Below are positions 15,514-24,387 of a DNA stretch of 64,000 bases, in pieces. Position 1 is the stretch's first letter; every line of letters begins with the position of its first letter. The position numbers and the translations under genes are program-made. The notes beneath the pieces are model-generated. The model ran no database searches. It had not been told where the DNA came from and was given only the letters and a program-made list of their open reading frames with translations. The stretch comes from JBCCGG01 sp039029395 (GTDB lineage Bacteria; Pseudomonadota; Alphaproteobacteria; Kiloniellales; JAKSDN01), in the NCBI GenBank assembly GCA_039029395.1, contig JBCCGG010000009.1:76700-140699 (forward strand). The letters run 5' to 3'.

Positions 15514-16220
15514 GGGCTCTTCTTGAGCAGCACCAGGGCTGCGATGATGAGCAGCGCGCCGGCCAGGCCGAACCAGGTCAGCGCGTATCCCAGGTGGTCG
15601 TTCGGTAGATCGACCTGGATCGCCCGGCCGATCGGCAGGCCGCCGGGGTTGGGCTGGGGCCCGGCGATCAAATAGACCTCGGTGATCGGGTTCTCCAGAT
15701 CGGCCGCCGCCGCCATGGCGGCCAGGTCGGTCCAGAGCCAGATGTTCTCGTCCGGCTGGTTGGCCGGGCGAAACATGTCCAGGCCGCCCCAGCCGCCGCG
15801 CCGAAGCGCCCCCTCGAGCCTGACCTCGCCTTCGATCTGGCCCTCGGCCCGGGTCGCCGGGTCGCGCGCCCCTTTGGGCGCCCAGCCCCGGTCGACCAGC
15901 AGCGTGCGGCCGTCGGGCAGCACTAGAGGCGTCACCACGTGCAGGCCGACCTCGCCCTTGCGCGGGCGGCCGTCCAGATAGAGCTCCCGGTCGTGCAGGA
16001 AGGTGCCCTCTAGGGCAATGCGCCGGTAGTCGAGCTGGTCGTCGGGACGGAAGCTGTCGGGCAGGGCGGCCGGCGGCAGCTGGGCCTGGGCAATCCGCTC
16101 GTCAATCAGCGCCTGCTTCCATTCCAGGCGTTGAAGCTGCCAGAACCCGAGGCCGACCAAAACGGCAAAGGCAAAGGCCACGACAAGCGCGGCCCAAAGT
16201 CCACGGCGGCGCCTAATCAT
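15510..16220 (-). CDS. SURF1 family cytochrome oxidase biogenesis protein
   Basis: A 236-aa inner-membrane assembly factor (Surf1/Shy1) that helps insert heme a into subunit I of aa3-type oxidase. It has the family plan of two transmembrane helices, ALVVAFAFAVLVGLGFWQLQRLEWK at the N-terminus and LTWFGLAGALLIIAALVLL near the C-terminus, flanking a periplasmic domain with DYRRIALEGTF, GEVGLHVVTPL and TLLVDRGWAP. It is the last gene of the cta operon and overlaps the DUF983 gene by eight bases. Confidence 0.95.
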   Translation of the reverse strand: MIRRRRGLWAALVVAFAFAVLVGLGFWQLQRLEWKQALIDERIAQAQLPPAALPDSFRPDDQLDYRRIALEGTFLHDRELYLDGRPRKGEVGLHVVTPLVLPDGRTLLVDRGWAPKGARDPATRAEGQIEGEVRLEGALRRGGWGGLDMFRPANQPDENIWLWTDLAAMAAAADLENPITEVYLIAGPQPNPGGLPIGRAIQVDLPNDHLGYALTWFGLAGALLIIAALVLLKKSP

Positions 16221-16596
16221 AGCTTTGGGTGCCGGAATCGCTGGCTTTATGGTGGAACTGCAAGGCGATCATCAGGCCCTTCAGTGGACGTAGCAGGCCG
16301 AGCGCGCCGATCAGGATGACCGCCGGCCAAATCGCCACATGGAGCCAGTAGGGCGGGGCGAAGGCAGCCTCGAACAAGAGCGCGAGCGGCACCACCAGGA
16401 AGCCAAGGATGAAGATGATGAAGACCGCCGGCCCGTCGCCGCTGTCCGCCTTGCGCAGGTCCAGCCCGCACTGGTCGCAGCGCTCGCGGACCGTCAGATA
16501 GCCCGCAAACAGCCGGCCCTTGCCGCAGCGCGGGCAGCGGCACTGAAGCCCGGCGGAGACTGGCGAGACCTTCCCGTAATCGGGCGCTTGGGCCAC
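16213..16596 (-). CDS. DUF983 family membrane zinc-ribbon protein
   Basis: A 127-aa protein with an N-terminal zinc-ribbon-like part (CRCPRCGKGRLF and CDQCGLDLRKADSGDGPA) and two transmembrane helices (FIIFILGFLVVPLALLFEA and LHVAIWPAVILIGALGLLRP). It is the DUF983 protein regularly found between ctaE and surf1 in alphaproteobacterial oxidase operons; a role in oxidase assembly is inferred from that position. It overlaps SURF1 and follows ctaE after 26 bases. Confidence 0.93.
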   Translation of the reverse strand: MAQAPDYGKVSPVSAGLQCRCPRCGKGRLFAGYLTVRERCDQCGLDLRKADSGDGPAVFIIFILGFLVVPLALLFEAAFAPPYWLHVAIWPAVILIGALGLLRPLKGLMIALQFHHKASDSGTQSYD

Positions 16597-16622
16597 CCAG
16601 CCTCCTTATCTCGCGGGTGCGG

Positions 16623-17432
16623 TCAGGCGCTGACGAAGTAGACGAAGGTGAAGAGGAACAGCCACACCACGTCGACGAAGTGCCAGTACCAAGCGGCCGC
16701 CTCGAAGCCGAAGTGGTGGTCCGGCTTGAAATGCCCGATCCAGGCCCGGTAGAGGCAGACGATCAGGAAGATCGTGCCGACCAGCACGTGGAAGCCGTGG
16801 AACCCGGTCGCCATGTAGAAGGTCGAGGGGTAGATGCCCTCGGTGAAGCCGAAGGCGGCGTGGGCGTACTCGAAGACCTGCAGGCAGGTGAAGAGGATGC
16901 CCAGGATCACGGTCAGGATCAGCGCGCGCACGGTGGTCTTCTGGTCGCCCTCGCGCAGGGCATGGTGGGCCCAGGTCACGGTGACGCCGGAGAGCAGCAG
17001 CACCAGGGTGTTGAGGAAGGGCACGTCCCAGGGATCGAAGACCTCGATGCCCTTGGGCGGCCACATGAAGCCGGTCGCCTCCTTGGGATAGAGCCAGGCG
17101 TCGAAGTAGGCCCAGAAGAAAGCGGCGAAGAACATCACCTCCGAGGCGATGAAGAGCACCATGCCGTAGCGCAGGCCGAGCTGCACGACCGGCGTGTGGT
17201 GGCCCTGGTAGACCGCCTCGCGCACAACGTCGCGCCACCAGAGGAACATGGTGAGCAGCACCAACAACAAGCCGATCGGCACGAAGATCGCGGTCACGTC
17301 GTGCATGTAGAGCACCGCGCCGAGCGCCAGCACGCCGGCCGCCACCGCGCCGACCAGAGGCCAGATGCTGGGGTCGACCAGGTGGTAGGGATGCTGTTGG
17401 CCTTCGTGATGCTGTGCGTCAGCTTCGCTCAT
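16623..17432 (-). CDS. ctaE: Cytochrome c oxidase subunit III
   Basis: A 269-aa seven-helix subunit of the aa3-type oxidase. It begins with the typical HPYHLVDPSIWPLVGAVAAG, and contains GLRYGMVLFIASEVMFFAAFFWAYF, NTLVLLLSGVTVTWAHHAL and the late TGFHGFHVLVGTIFL and YWHFVDVVWLFLFTFVYF, all hallmark segments. The acidic residue in SEVMFF is the conserved one linked to the proton-path and lipid contacts. It follows ctaG with a 49-base gap. Confidence 0.97.
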   Translation of the reverse strand: MSEADAQHHEGQQHPYHLVDPSIWPLVGAVAAGVLALGAVLYMHDVTAIFVPIGLLLVLLTMFLWWRDVVREAVYQGHHTPVVQLGLRYGMVLFIASEVMFFAAFFWAYFDAWLYPKEATGFMWPPKGIEVFDPWDVPFLNTLVLLLSGVTVTWAHHALREGDQKTTVRALILTVILGILFTCLQVFEYAHAAFGFTEGIYPSTFYMATGFHGFHVLVGTIFLIVCLYRAWIGHFKPDHHFGFEAAAWYWHFVDVVWLFLFTFVYFVSA

Positions 17433-17481
17433 CTTGTAACCCCCTCACATAACCTCGGCTTTCGTTCGGCAGCCGGTGCCG

Positions 17482-18054
17482 TCATTGGTTCAGGCGCGCC
17501 TCGGACACTTCCTCGTCCGGGACTTCGAAAAAGGTGTAGGACAGCGTGATGGTCATCACGTCGGCCAGGTTGGGATCCTCCACGATCGACGGATCGATGA
17601 AGTAGGAGACCGGCATCTGGACGCTCTCGCCCGGCGCTAGGCGCTGCTCGGTGAAGCAGAAGCATTCGATCTTGCTGAAGTAGGGCCCGGCCTTTAGCGG
17701 CGTCACGTTGAAGCTCGCGGTGCCGACAACGGTCCGGTCCGAGAGATTCTCCGCCCGGTAGAAGGCGAGGCCCTGCTCGCCGACCTTGAGGCTGACCTGG
17801 CGCTGCTCGGGCTGGAAGGCCCAGGGCACGTCGGGCGAAACGTCGGCGTTGAAGCGCACCTTCATGACCCGCTCGCCGACGGTCTCGGGCGCCGCCTCGG
17901 CCACCTGGGTGGTGCCGCCGTAGCCGGTCACCTGGCAGAACAGCTGATAGAGCGGCACCGCGGCGAAGGAGAGGCCGATCATGGCGCAGACCAGGCCGGC
18001 CAGGGAGACCGCCAGTGTGGCGTTGCGTCGTTTATCGCGCCGAGGTTCGCTCAT
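17482..18054 (-). CDS. ctaG: Cytochrome c oxidase assembly protein CtaG (Cox11)
   Basis: A 190-aa copper chaperone that delivers Cu to the CuB site of subunit I. One transmembrane anchor (TLAVSLAGLVCAMIGLSFAAVPLYQLFCQ) precedes a periplasmic immunoglobulin-like domain. The copper ligands are the pair CFCF in KIECFCFTEQRLAPGE, and YGGTTQ and RFNADVSPDVPWAFQPEQ are family blocks. It starts six bases after the 43-aa small gene. Confidence 0.96.
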   Translation of the reverse strand: MSEPRRDKRRNATLAVSLAGLVCAMIGLSFAAVPLYQLFCQVTGYGGTTQVAEAAPETVGERVMKVRFNADVSPDVPWAFQPEQRQVSLKVGEQGLAFYRAENLSDRTVVGTASFNVTPLKAGPYFSKIECFCFTEQRLAPGESVQMPVSYFIDPSIVEDPNLADVMTITLSYTFFEVPDEEVSEARLNQ

Positions 18055-18060
18055 GTCCGC

Positions 18061-18192
18061 TCAAAGTTCTCCCATGCGCACGACGGAGACCAGGTAGATG
18101 ATGACCACGAAGGCGACCAGCGCGCCGGCCAGAAGCCAGTTCTTGACCCTGAGCCGGCGGCCGGCCTCGCGGGACTTGTCGGGCTCTGTCAT
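18061..18192 (-). CDS. Small single-pass protein in the cta operon (CoxF/CtaF-like position, 43 aa)
   Basis: A 43-aa product that begins MTEPDKSREAGRRLRVKNWL, a basic cytoplasmic head, followed by one transmembrane helix (LLAGALVAFVVIIYLVSVV) and a short RMGEL tail. It fits with an 8-base gap after ctaB and a 6-base gap before ctaG, so it is almost certainly translated as part of the operon. Alphaproteobacterial cta operons commonly carry a tiny membrane protein at this place, sometimes called CoxF or CtaF; the name here rests on position and topology rather than sequence identity. Confidence 0.78.
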   Translation of the reverse strand: MTEPDKSREAGRRLRVKNWLLAGALVAFVVIIYLVSVVRMGEL

Positions 18193-18200
18193 GACCACGC

Positions 18201-19130
18201 TCACCAGATTGCCCCGCTGCCCCGATCGACGATCAGGAAGGCGAAGAGGGCGAAGAGATAGAGGATCGAATAGGCGAAGAGCTGCTTGGCCGGCCGGTCG
18301 CCCTGGTCGCGCTGGACCCTAAGCGCGAGCAGCAGGAATAGGCCGCTCAGCACCGTGGCCGCGGCCCCATAGACGAGACCGGCGGCGCCCAGCAAGGTGG
18401 GCAACAGGGAGATCGGCGCGAGCGCCAGGCTATAGAGCAGAATCTGGCGCCGGGTGGTCTTGCGCCCGGCGACCACGGGCAGCATGGGCACGCCGGCCTT
18501 GGCGTAGTCGCCGTCCCGGTAGAGCGCCAGCGCCCAGAAGTGGGGCGGCGTCCACATGAAGATGATCAGGAAGAGGACGATCGCCTCCAGGCTGACCGTG
18601 CCGGTCACCGCCGCCCAGCCGATCATGGGCGGAAACGCGCCGGCGGCCCCGCCGATCACGATGTTCTGGGGCGTGCGGCGCTTGAGCCACATGGTGTAGA
18701 CGAAGACGTAGAAGCCGTTGGCGAGCGCCAGCAAGCCGGCCGCCACCCAGTTGACCGCCAGCCCCATGAGCATAACCGAGAGCAGGCTCAGAACCACGCC
18801 GAAGGCCAGCGCCTCGGACGGCTCGACCCGCCCCGTGGGGATTGGCCGCCGGGCGGTGCGGCTCATCAGCGCGTCAATGTCCCGATCGTACCACATGTTG
18901 ATCGCGCCGGCCGCGCCCGCGCCGATCGCGATACAGAGCACTGCGACCGTGGCCAGCAGGGGGTGCAAGGCCCCCGGCGCGACGATCAGCCCGGCGAAGC
19001 CGGTGAAGACCACGAGCGACATGACCCTGGGTTTGAGCAGGGCGACGAAATCGGCCGGGCTGGCAACCGCGGTCGGCGCCGAACCGGTCGCGCCTCCAGC
19101 TTCCAGCAGATCGATCGAGGTGTCGCTCAC
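18201..19130 (-). CDS. ctaB: Protoheme IX farnesyltransferase (heme O synthase)
   Basis: A 309-aa polytopic UbiA-family prenyltransferase that adds a farnesyl group to heme b to give heme O, the precursor of the heme a of the oxidase. The first Asp-rich substrate motif is NMWYDRDIDALMSRT, followed by RRPIPTGRVEPSEA, and the second region is around ALYRDGDYAKAGVPMLPVV. FVALLKPRVMSLVVFTG is the normal N-terminal block. Length is normal. It lies between ctaD and the small membrane protein gene. Confidence 0.96.
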   Translation of the reverse strand: MSDTSIDLLEAGGATGSAPTAVASPADFVALLKPRVMSLVVFTGFAGLIVAPGALHPLLATVAVLCIAIGAGAAGAINMWYDRDIDALMSRTARRPIPTGRVEPSEALAFGVVLSLLSVMLMGLAVNWVAAGLLALANGFYVFVYTMWLKRRTPQNIVIGGAAGAFPPMIGWAAVTGTVSLEAIVLFLIIFMWTPPHFWALALYRDGDYAKAGVPMLPVVAGRKTTRRQILLYSLALAPISLLPTLLGAAGLVYGAAATVLSGLFLLLALRVQRDQGDRPAKQLFAYSILYLFALFAFLIVDRGSGAIW

Positions 19131-19161
19131 GTCACGGGGTCCTTAAGTTGCCTGCCCGCCG

Positions 19162-20769
19162 CTACTTGATCTGCGGCAGCTCGTTGAAGGTGTGGAACGG
19201 CGGCGGCGAGGACACCGTCCACTCCAGCGAGGTCGCCCCATCGCCCCAGTAGTTGGCCTCGACCCGCTTGCCCTTGGTCAGGGTGTGCCAGACGATCCAA
19301 ACGAAGAGGATCGTCGCCGCGCCCGAGAGGTAGGAGCCGAGCGAGGAGACCATGTTCCAACCGGCATAGGCGTCCGGATAGTCCACATAGCGCCGGGGCA
19401 TGCCGGCAGCGCCCAGGAAGTGCTGGGGGAAGAACGCGATGTTGACGCCGATGAAGGTCAGCCAGAAGTGCACCTTGCCCCAGAATTCCGGGTACTGGCG
19501 GCCGCTCATCTTGCCGATCCAATAGTAGAAGGCGGCGAAAATCCCGAAGACCGCGCCCAGGCTGAGCACGTAATGGAAGTGGGCGACCACGTAGTAGGTG
19601 TCGTGGAACGCCAGATCCATGCCGGCATTGGCCAGCACCACGCCGGTCACCCCGCCGAGCGTGAAGAGGAAGATGAAGCCGATCGCCCAGAGCATCGGCG
19701 TGTCGAAGCGGATCGAGCCGCCCCACATGGTGGCGATCCAGCTGAAGATCTTCACGCCGGTCGGCACCGCGATGATCATGGTGGCCGCCGTGAAGTAGGC
19801 CCGCGTGTCCACATCCAGGCCGACCGTGTACATGTGGTGTGCCCAGACGATGAAGCCGATGAAGCCGATCGAGACCATGGCGTAGGCCATGCCCAGGTAG
19901 CCGAACACCGGCTTGCGGCTGAAGGTCGAGACGATCTGGCTGATGATCCCGAAGGCCGGCAGGATCATGATGTAGACCTCGGGGTGGCCGAAGAACCAGA
20001 AGAGATGCTGGAACAGGATCGGATCGCCGCCGCCGGCCGCGTCGAAGAAGGTGGTGCCGAAGTTGCGGTCGGTCAGCAGCATGGTGATCGCGCCGCCCAG
20101 GACCGGCAGGGACAGGAGTAGCAGGAACGCGGTCAGCAGGATCGACCAGACGAAGAGCGGCATCTTGTGCAGGGTCATGCCCGGCGCGCGCATGTTGAAG
20201 ATCGTCGTGATGAAGTTGATCGCGCCCAAAATCGACGAGGCGCCGGCCAGATGGAGCGAGAAGATCGCCATGTCGACCGAGGCGCCCGGTTGTCCGATCG
20301 CCGAGGACAAGGGCGGATAAACCGTCCAGCCGGTGCCAGCCCCGCTGCCCACGAAGGCCGAGCCCAGGAGGAGCAGGAAGGAGGGCACCAGAAGCCAGAA
20401 GGAGATGTTGTTCATGCGCGGGAAGGCCATGTCCGGCGCGCCGATCATGAGCGGCACGATCCAGTTGCCGAAGCCGCCGATCAAGGCCGGCATGACCACG
20501 AAGAACACCATGATCAGGCCGTGTGCCGTGATGAAGACGTTCCAAGCCTGGCCGTCGGGCGATCCGTCGTTGAGGAACCATTGGACGCCCGGCTCCATCA
20601 ACTCTACGCGCATGGCGATCGAGAAGAAGCCGCCGATCAGGCCGGCGATGATCGCGAAGCCCAGATAGAGCGTGCCGATGTCCTTGTGGTTGGTCGACAT
20701 GAACCAGCGGACGAAGAAGCCCGGCTTGTGGTCGTGGTGCGCGTGGTCGTCCGTCGCGTTGTAGGCCAT
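19162..20769 (-). CDS. ctaD: Cytochrome c oxidase subunit I
   Basis: The 535-aa catalytic subunit carrying heme a and the heme a3-CuB centre. Visible signatures: STNHKDIGTLYLGFAIIAG at the start, ITAHGLIMVFFVVMPALIGG (heme a ligand His), FWFFGHPEVYIMILPAFGII (CuB His and the cross-linked His-Tyr), VWAHHMYTVGLD (the two CuB histidines), and VAHFHYVLSLGAVFG (heme ligands). Twelve hydrophobic helices can be followed. It is 23 bases downstream of ctaC. This is the A-type oxidase by the presence of the glutamate in HPEV and surrounding residues. Confidence 0.98.
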   Translation of the reverse strand: MAYNATDDHAHHDHKPGFFVRWFMSTNHKDIGTLYLGFAIIAGLIGGFFSIAMRVELMEPGVQWFLNDGSPDGQAWNVFITAHGLIMVFFVVMPALIGGFGNWIVPLMIGAPDMAFPRMNNISFWLLVPSFLLLLGSAFVGSGAGTGWTVYPPLSSAIGQPGASVDMAIFSLHLAGASSILGAINFITTIFNMRAPGMTLHKMPLFVWSILLTAFLLLLSLPVLGGAITMLLTDRNFGTTFFDAAGGGDPILFQHLFWFFGHPEVYIMILPAFGIISQIVSTFSRKPVFGYLGMAYAMVSIGFIGFIVWAHHMYTVGLDVDTRAYFTAATMIIAVPTGVKIFSWIATMWGGSIRFDTPMLWAIGFIFLFTLGGVTGVVLANAGMDLAFHDTYYVVAHFHYVLSLGAVFGIFAAFYYWIGKMSGRQYPEFWGKVHFWLTFIGVNIAFFPQHFLGAAGMPRRYVDYPDAYAGWNMVSSLGSYLSGAATILFVWIVWHTLTKGKRVEANYWGDGATSLEWTVSSPPPFHTFNELPQIK

Positions 20770-20792
20770 GGGTTGTCTCGTCCTCTCAGGTA

Positions 20793-21668
20793 CTATTCGC
20801 TACGCTCGGCCAGCTGGACCGGCTGCTCGGGGCTTTCGGCTGGCGCGGCCGGCTCCTCGACCCGGGCGTACTCCTCCTGGGCCTGCTTGACCCACTCGTC
20901 GTAATCCGCCTTGGAGACCACCTTGAGCATGATCGGCATGTAGGAGTGGTCGGTGCCGCAAAGCTCGGAGCATTGGCCGTAGTAGATGCCGGTCTCGGTC
21001 GCCTGGACCCAGGTCTCGTTGATCCGGCCCGGCACCGCGTCGAGCTTGAGGCCCATGGACGGCATGGCGAAGGCGTGCAGCACATCGCTCGCCGTGATCA
21101 GGAGGCGCACCGGGGTGTCGACCGGGATCACCATGGCGGTATCGGTTTGTAGCAGGCGTGGCTCGCCGGGCTTCAGGTCGCCGTCGGCCACCATGTAGGA
21201 ATCGAAGATGAAGTTGCCGTTGTCCGGGTACTCGTAGGACCAGTACCACTGGCGCCCGATCGCCTTGACGGTCAGCTCCGCGTCCGGGTTGCTATCGGCG
21301 AAATAGAGCAGCTTGAAGGAGGGAATCGCGACCAGTACCAGGATCACCGCCGGCACCACGGTCCAGATCACCTCGATCAGGGTGTTGTGGGTGGTGCGCG
21401 AGGGGTTGGGATTCTTGGTCTCCGAGAAGCGCCACATGACGTAGACCAGAAGCGCCAGGACGAAGATCACGATGACGCTGATCAGGATGAACAGCCAGTC
21501 GTTGAAGGTCGTGATCCGCTCCATGGTCGGCGAATAGGCCTTCTGAAAGCCGGTTTGCCAATCATAGGGCAAGCCCTCGCCGGCGATCGCCACGACGGGC
21601 AGCAGGCCAAGGCTCAAGACGGCGCCAAACAGCCCCGCCACGAAGGACAGACATCGAGTGATGGTCAT
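20793..21668 (-). CDS. ctaC: Cytochrome c oxidase subunit II
   Basis: A 291-aa subunit holding the CuA centre that accepts electrons from cytochrome c. The start at 21668 gives a signal peptide (MTITRCLSFVAGLFGAVLSL...AIA). Two transmembrane helices follow (WLFILISVIVIFVLALLVYV and VVPAVILVLVAIPSFKLLYF). The CuA ligands are in YYGQCSELCGTDHSYMPIML with its two cysteines, histidine and methionine, plus the upstream HAFAMPSMGLKLDAVPGR. An acidic/proline-rich tail closes it. The frame is open further upstream to 21884 but those residues look non-coding. First gene of the operon. Confidence 0.96.
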   Translation of the reverse strand: MTITRCLSFVAGLFGAVLSLGLLPVVAIAGEGLPYDWQTGFQKAYSPTMERITTFNDWLFILISVIVIFVLALLVYVMWRFSETKNPNPSRTTHNTLIEVIWTVVPAVILVLVAIPSFKLLYFADSNPDAELTVKAIGRQWYWSYEYPDNGNFIFDSYMVADGDLKPGEPRLLQTDTAMVIPVDTPVRLLITASDVLHAFAMPSMGLKLDAVPGRINETWVQATETGIYYGQCSELCGTDHSYMPIMLKVVSKADYDEWVKQAQEEYARVEEPAAPAESPEQPVQLAERSE

Positions 21669-21941
21669 GCTTTTCCGCTTCCCCTTCCGCAGCACCACAA
21701 GCCCGTGCGCGACAGGCCCCCAAACAAACCGGCCTGATCGAGCCCCTGACAGGCCGTGCCGGCACCTTCTAACAGGCCGAAAGTAACCCAAGACGCGAGG
21801 CCTCACAAGCCCGTGCGCCGCTTGGTCTGGCGATCTTCGAGGACCCTGGATGGGCGCTCGATTCCGGGGAATCTGGGAAATCACGCCTGCCCGGGCGTGC
21901 CGTTAAGGATTTGGAGAAACCTCCTGGGCAGACTGTGCGCG

Positions 21942-22214
21942 ATGGAACGAGCCGACAAAGCCAAGGCGCCCCCGGTGCCCGAACAGGACGAACCGGACAT
22001 GCGCGACGTTCAGGAGCTCTATGGCGAGCTTCTGGAGGCCTGCGTGACCTCCGAAGTCCAAACGGTCGATGCCCTGGTGGCGTTGACCTTGGTGCTGCGG
22101 GATCTGGCACTGCGCTACCACGGGCCCAATGCGGCCCGCAACAAGTCGGTCAACGCGCTGGACCACAGCTTCTTGATGGACGCGCCGACCTGGCCGTCGG
22201 GCTCGCTTCATTAA
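21942..22214 (+). CDS. Small soluble protein of unknown function (90 aa)
   Basis: The ATG at 21942 opens a 90-aa frame, MERADKAKAPPVPEQDEPD, followed by a helical segment with RDVQELYGELLEACV and VDALVALTLVLRDLALRYHG and an N-rich tail. The frame is open further upstream to 21756, but the composition there is unlike protein. The amino-acid composition and the two amphipathic helices look real, whereas the antisense frame is rich in His, Gln and Arg and is a shadow. No family recognised. It lies between the divergent cta operon and tldD. Confidence 0.55.
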   Translation: MERADKAKAPPVPEQDEPDMRDVQELYGELLEACVTSEVQTVDALVALTLVLRDLALRYHGPNAARNKSVNALDHSFLMDAPTWPSGSLH

Positions 22215-22349
22215 GTCTTTACCCTAAAGCCTCTCTCAAAAGTGACACGAGGCCGTGACCGCAGGAAGGCGGTGGCGGCTCCGTGCTGGTCAAGGCCGGC
22301 GCCGCTCCATATATAGAAGGTTCCCTGTAGCGCCTTAGGAGCCCCGGCC

Positions 22350-23783
22350 ATGAGCCATATGAGCGTCACCGACGAGCTGTTCTACACCCGCGCCGAGCTC
22401 GACCAAGGCCGCCTGGAGCGCCTGGTCGACGGCGCCCTGGCCGGCGCGGACGACGGCGAGCTCTTCCTGGAGTACCGCCAGTCCGAGGCCCTGGCCTACG
22501 ACGACGGCCACCTCAAGACCGCCAGCTTCGACACCGCCCAAGGCTTCGGCCTGCGCTCGGTGGCCGGCGACGCGGCCGGCTACGCCCACGCCAGCGAGCT
22601 CTCGGAAGCCGCGATCAAGCGCGCGGCGGAGACCGTGAGCGCGGTCCACCGGGGCCACGGCGGCACCATGTCCGAGGCGCCGGCCGGCACCAACCGGTTG
22701 CTCTATTCCGACGACAATCCCTTGGGCGGCGCGCCCTTCGAGGCCAAGGTCAAACTGCTCGAGGAGATCGACGCCTATGCTCGGGGCAAGGACCCGCGGG
22801 TGGTCCAGGTCATGGCCTCCATGAGCGGGGAGTGGCAGGCTGTGCAGATCCTGCGCGCCGGCGGCGAGCGGGTCGCCGACATCCGGCCCCTGGTGCGGCT
22901 CAACGTCGCGGTCGTGGTCGCCGAGGGCGAGCGCATGGAGAGCGGCAGCTACGGCGGCGGCGGGCGCTTCGCCTATGACAGCCTGATGGAGCCGGACTAC
23001 TGGCGCGCCGGGGTCGACGAGGCCCTGCGCATGGCCCTGGTCAATCTGGAATCGGTCGCGACGCCGGCCGGCGAGATGAACGTGGTGCTGGGTGCCGGCT
23101 GGCCCGGCATTCTGCTCCACGAGGCGGTCGGCCACGGCCTGGAGGGCGACTTCAACCGCAAGAAGACATCCGCCTTCTCCGGTCTGTTGGGCGAGCAGGT
23201 GGCAGCCAAGGGGGTCACCGTGGTCGACGACGGCACGATCTCCGACCGGCGCGGCTCGCTCACCGTCGACGACGAGGGTACGCCGGCCCAGTCCACCACC
23301 CTGATCGAGGACGGCCGCCTGGTCGGCTACATGCAGGACCGCCAGAACGCCCGGCTTATGGGCATGACCCCGACCGGCAACGGCCGGCGACAGAGCTACG
23401 CACACATCCCCATGCCGCGCATGACCAACACCTACATGCTGAACGGCCAGCACGACCCGGAGGAGATCCTCGGCTCGGTGGCCAACGGCCTCTACGCCGT
23501 GCAGTTCGGCGGCGGCCAGGTCGACATCACCTCGGGCAAGTTCGTGTTCTCCTGCACCGAGGCCTATTTGATCGAGAACGGCCGCAAGGGCGCACCGGTC
23601 AAGGGCGCGACCCTGATCGGTAACGGCCCCGAGGCCATGACCCGGGTCTCCATGATCGGCAACGACATGAAGCTCGACAGCGGCATCGGCACCTGCGGCA
23701 AGGAGGGCCAGGGCGTGCCCGTCGGCGTCGGCCAGCCGACCATGCGCATCGACGGGCTAACCGTCGGCGGCACGGCGGCTTAG
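22350..23783 (+). CDS. tldD: Metalloprotease TldD
   Basis: A 477-aa subunit of the TldD/TldE (PmbA) zinc protease, which degrades flexible peptides and matures microcins and other modified peptides. The zinc motif HExxxH is HEAVGH at residues 257-262, followed by GLEGDFNRKKTSAFSG; QSYAHIPMPRMTNTYML and a C-terminal GNGPEAMTRVSMIGNDMKLD are family blocks. AGGAG eight bases before the ATG supports the start. TldE is not in this window. It is followed by a strong terminator. Confidence 0.97.
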   Translation: MSHMSVTDELFYTRAELDQGRLERLVDGALAGADDGELFLEYRQSEALAYDDGHLKTASFDTAQGFGLRSVAGDAAGYAHASELSEAAIKRAAETVSAVHRGHGGTMSEAPAGTNRLLYSDDNPLGGAPFEAKVKLLEEIDAYARGKDPRVVQVMASMSGEWQAVQILRAGGERVADIRPLVRLNVAVVVAEGERMESGSYGGGGRFAYDSLMEPDYWRAGVDEALRMALVNLESVATPAGEMNVVLGAGWPGILLHEAVGHGLEGDFNRKKTSAFSGLLGEQVAAKGVTVVDDGTISDRRGSLTVDDEGTPAQSTTLIEDGRLVGYMQDRQNARLMGMTPTGNGRRQSYAHIPMPRMTNTYMLNGQHDPEEILGSVANGLYAVQFGGGQVDITSGKFVFSCTEAYLIENGRKGAPVKGATLIGNGPEAMTRVSMIGNDMKLDSGIGTCGKEGQGVPVGVGQPTMRIDGLTVGGTAA

Positions 23784-23825
23784 TTTTCTAGAGAGTTGCG
23801 GCACCGGCCCGGCGCCGCGTTCAAC

Positions 23826-23848
23826 CCTGCGCCAAAGGCGCAGGTTTT
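23826..23848 (+). terminator. Rho-independent terminator after tldD
   Basis: CCTGCGCC (23826-23833) pairs with GGCGCAGG (23837-23844) around an AAA loop and is followed by TTTT. It lies between the convergent tldD and ridA genes; the T-tract serves the plus strand. Confidence 0.8.
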
Positions 23849-23856
23849 AACCTAAT

Positions 23857-24246
23857 TCACTTTACAGAAGCCGCGATCGCCTCGATCTCGACCAGCCAGT
23901 CAGGATGGGCAAGGCCGGAGACGATGACCAGGGTCGAGGCCGGCTGGGCGCCCTCGAGCAGGGAGTCGCGTACCTGGCGGAACAGGGGGACGTCCTCGGG
24001 GCGGGTCACGAAGGCGGTCACCTTGACCAGATCGTGGGGGCCCATGCCGGCGCCGGCCAGCACCGCCAGCACGTTGGACCAGGTCTGCTCCATTTGGCCC
24101 ACCGGGCCGTCGGCCATGCCGCCGTCGGGCAGAACGCCGACTTGCCCGGAGATGTGCAGCCAGCGGGCGCCGGGCGCCACCTCGACGCCGTGGCTATAGG
24201 CCGAGAAGGTGGGTGCGATGGCATCGGGATTGTGGCGGGTCAGCAA
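23857..24246 (-). CDS. RidA/YjgF family protein
   Basis: A 129-aa member of the RidA (YjgF/YER057c/UK114) family of enamine/imine deaminases that clear reactive intermediates made by PLP enzymes. The markers are SHGVEVAPGARWLHISGQVG, QMEQTWSNVLAVLAGAGM and FVTRPEDVPLFRQVRDSLL. The catalytic arginine that true RidA proteins carry near ...RxA/CVEV... is not obvious at the C-terminus (ASTLVIVSGLAHPDWLVEIE), so this may be one of the Rid2-7 subgroups. It is convergent with tldD. Confidence 0.9.
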   Translation of the reverse strand: MLTRHNPDAIAPTFSAYSHGVEVAPGARWLHISGQVGVLPDGGMADGPVGQMEQTWSNVLAVLAGAGMGPHDLVKVTAFVTRPEDVPLFRQVRDSLLEGAQPASTLVIVSGLAHPDWLVEIEAIAASVK

Positions 24247-24312
24247 GGCGCGGCTCCTGGTTTGCCGATTTTCTGGGAAAAAACGTACTTTCCGCGAAAT
24301 GGCTAACGTTGG

Positions 24313-24327
24313 TTAACCCTTTCTTAA
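24313..24327. promoter_or_regulatory. CtrA-type box TTAA-N7-TTAA
   Basis: TTAACCCTTTCTTAA matches the CtrA consensus exactly. It lies 67 bases upstream of the divergent ridA-like gene and 61 bases before an orphan terminator hairpin. The flanking region is unusually AT-rich for this genome, as promoter DNA would be. Confidence 0.45.
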
Positions 24328-24387
24328 TCTTTTGAGCCCTTAATATCCACACCTAGCCCTTCCCCATTTCCAGTACCCTCAATACCC

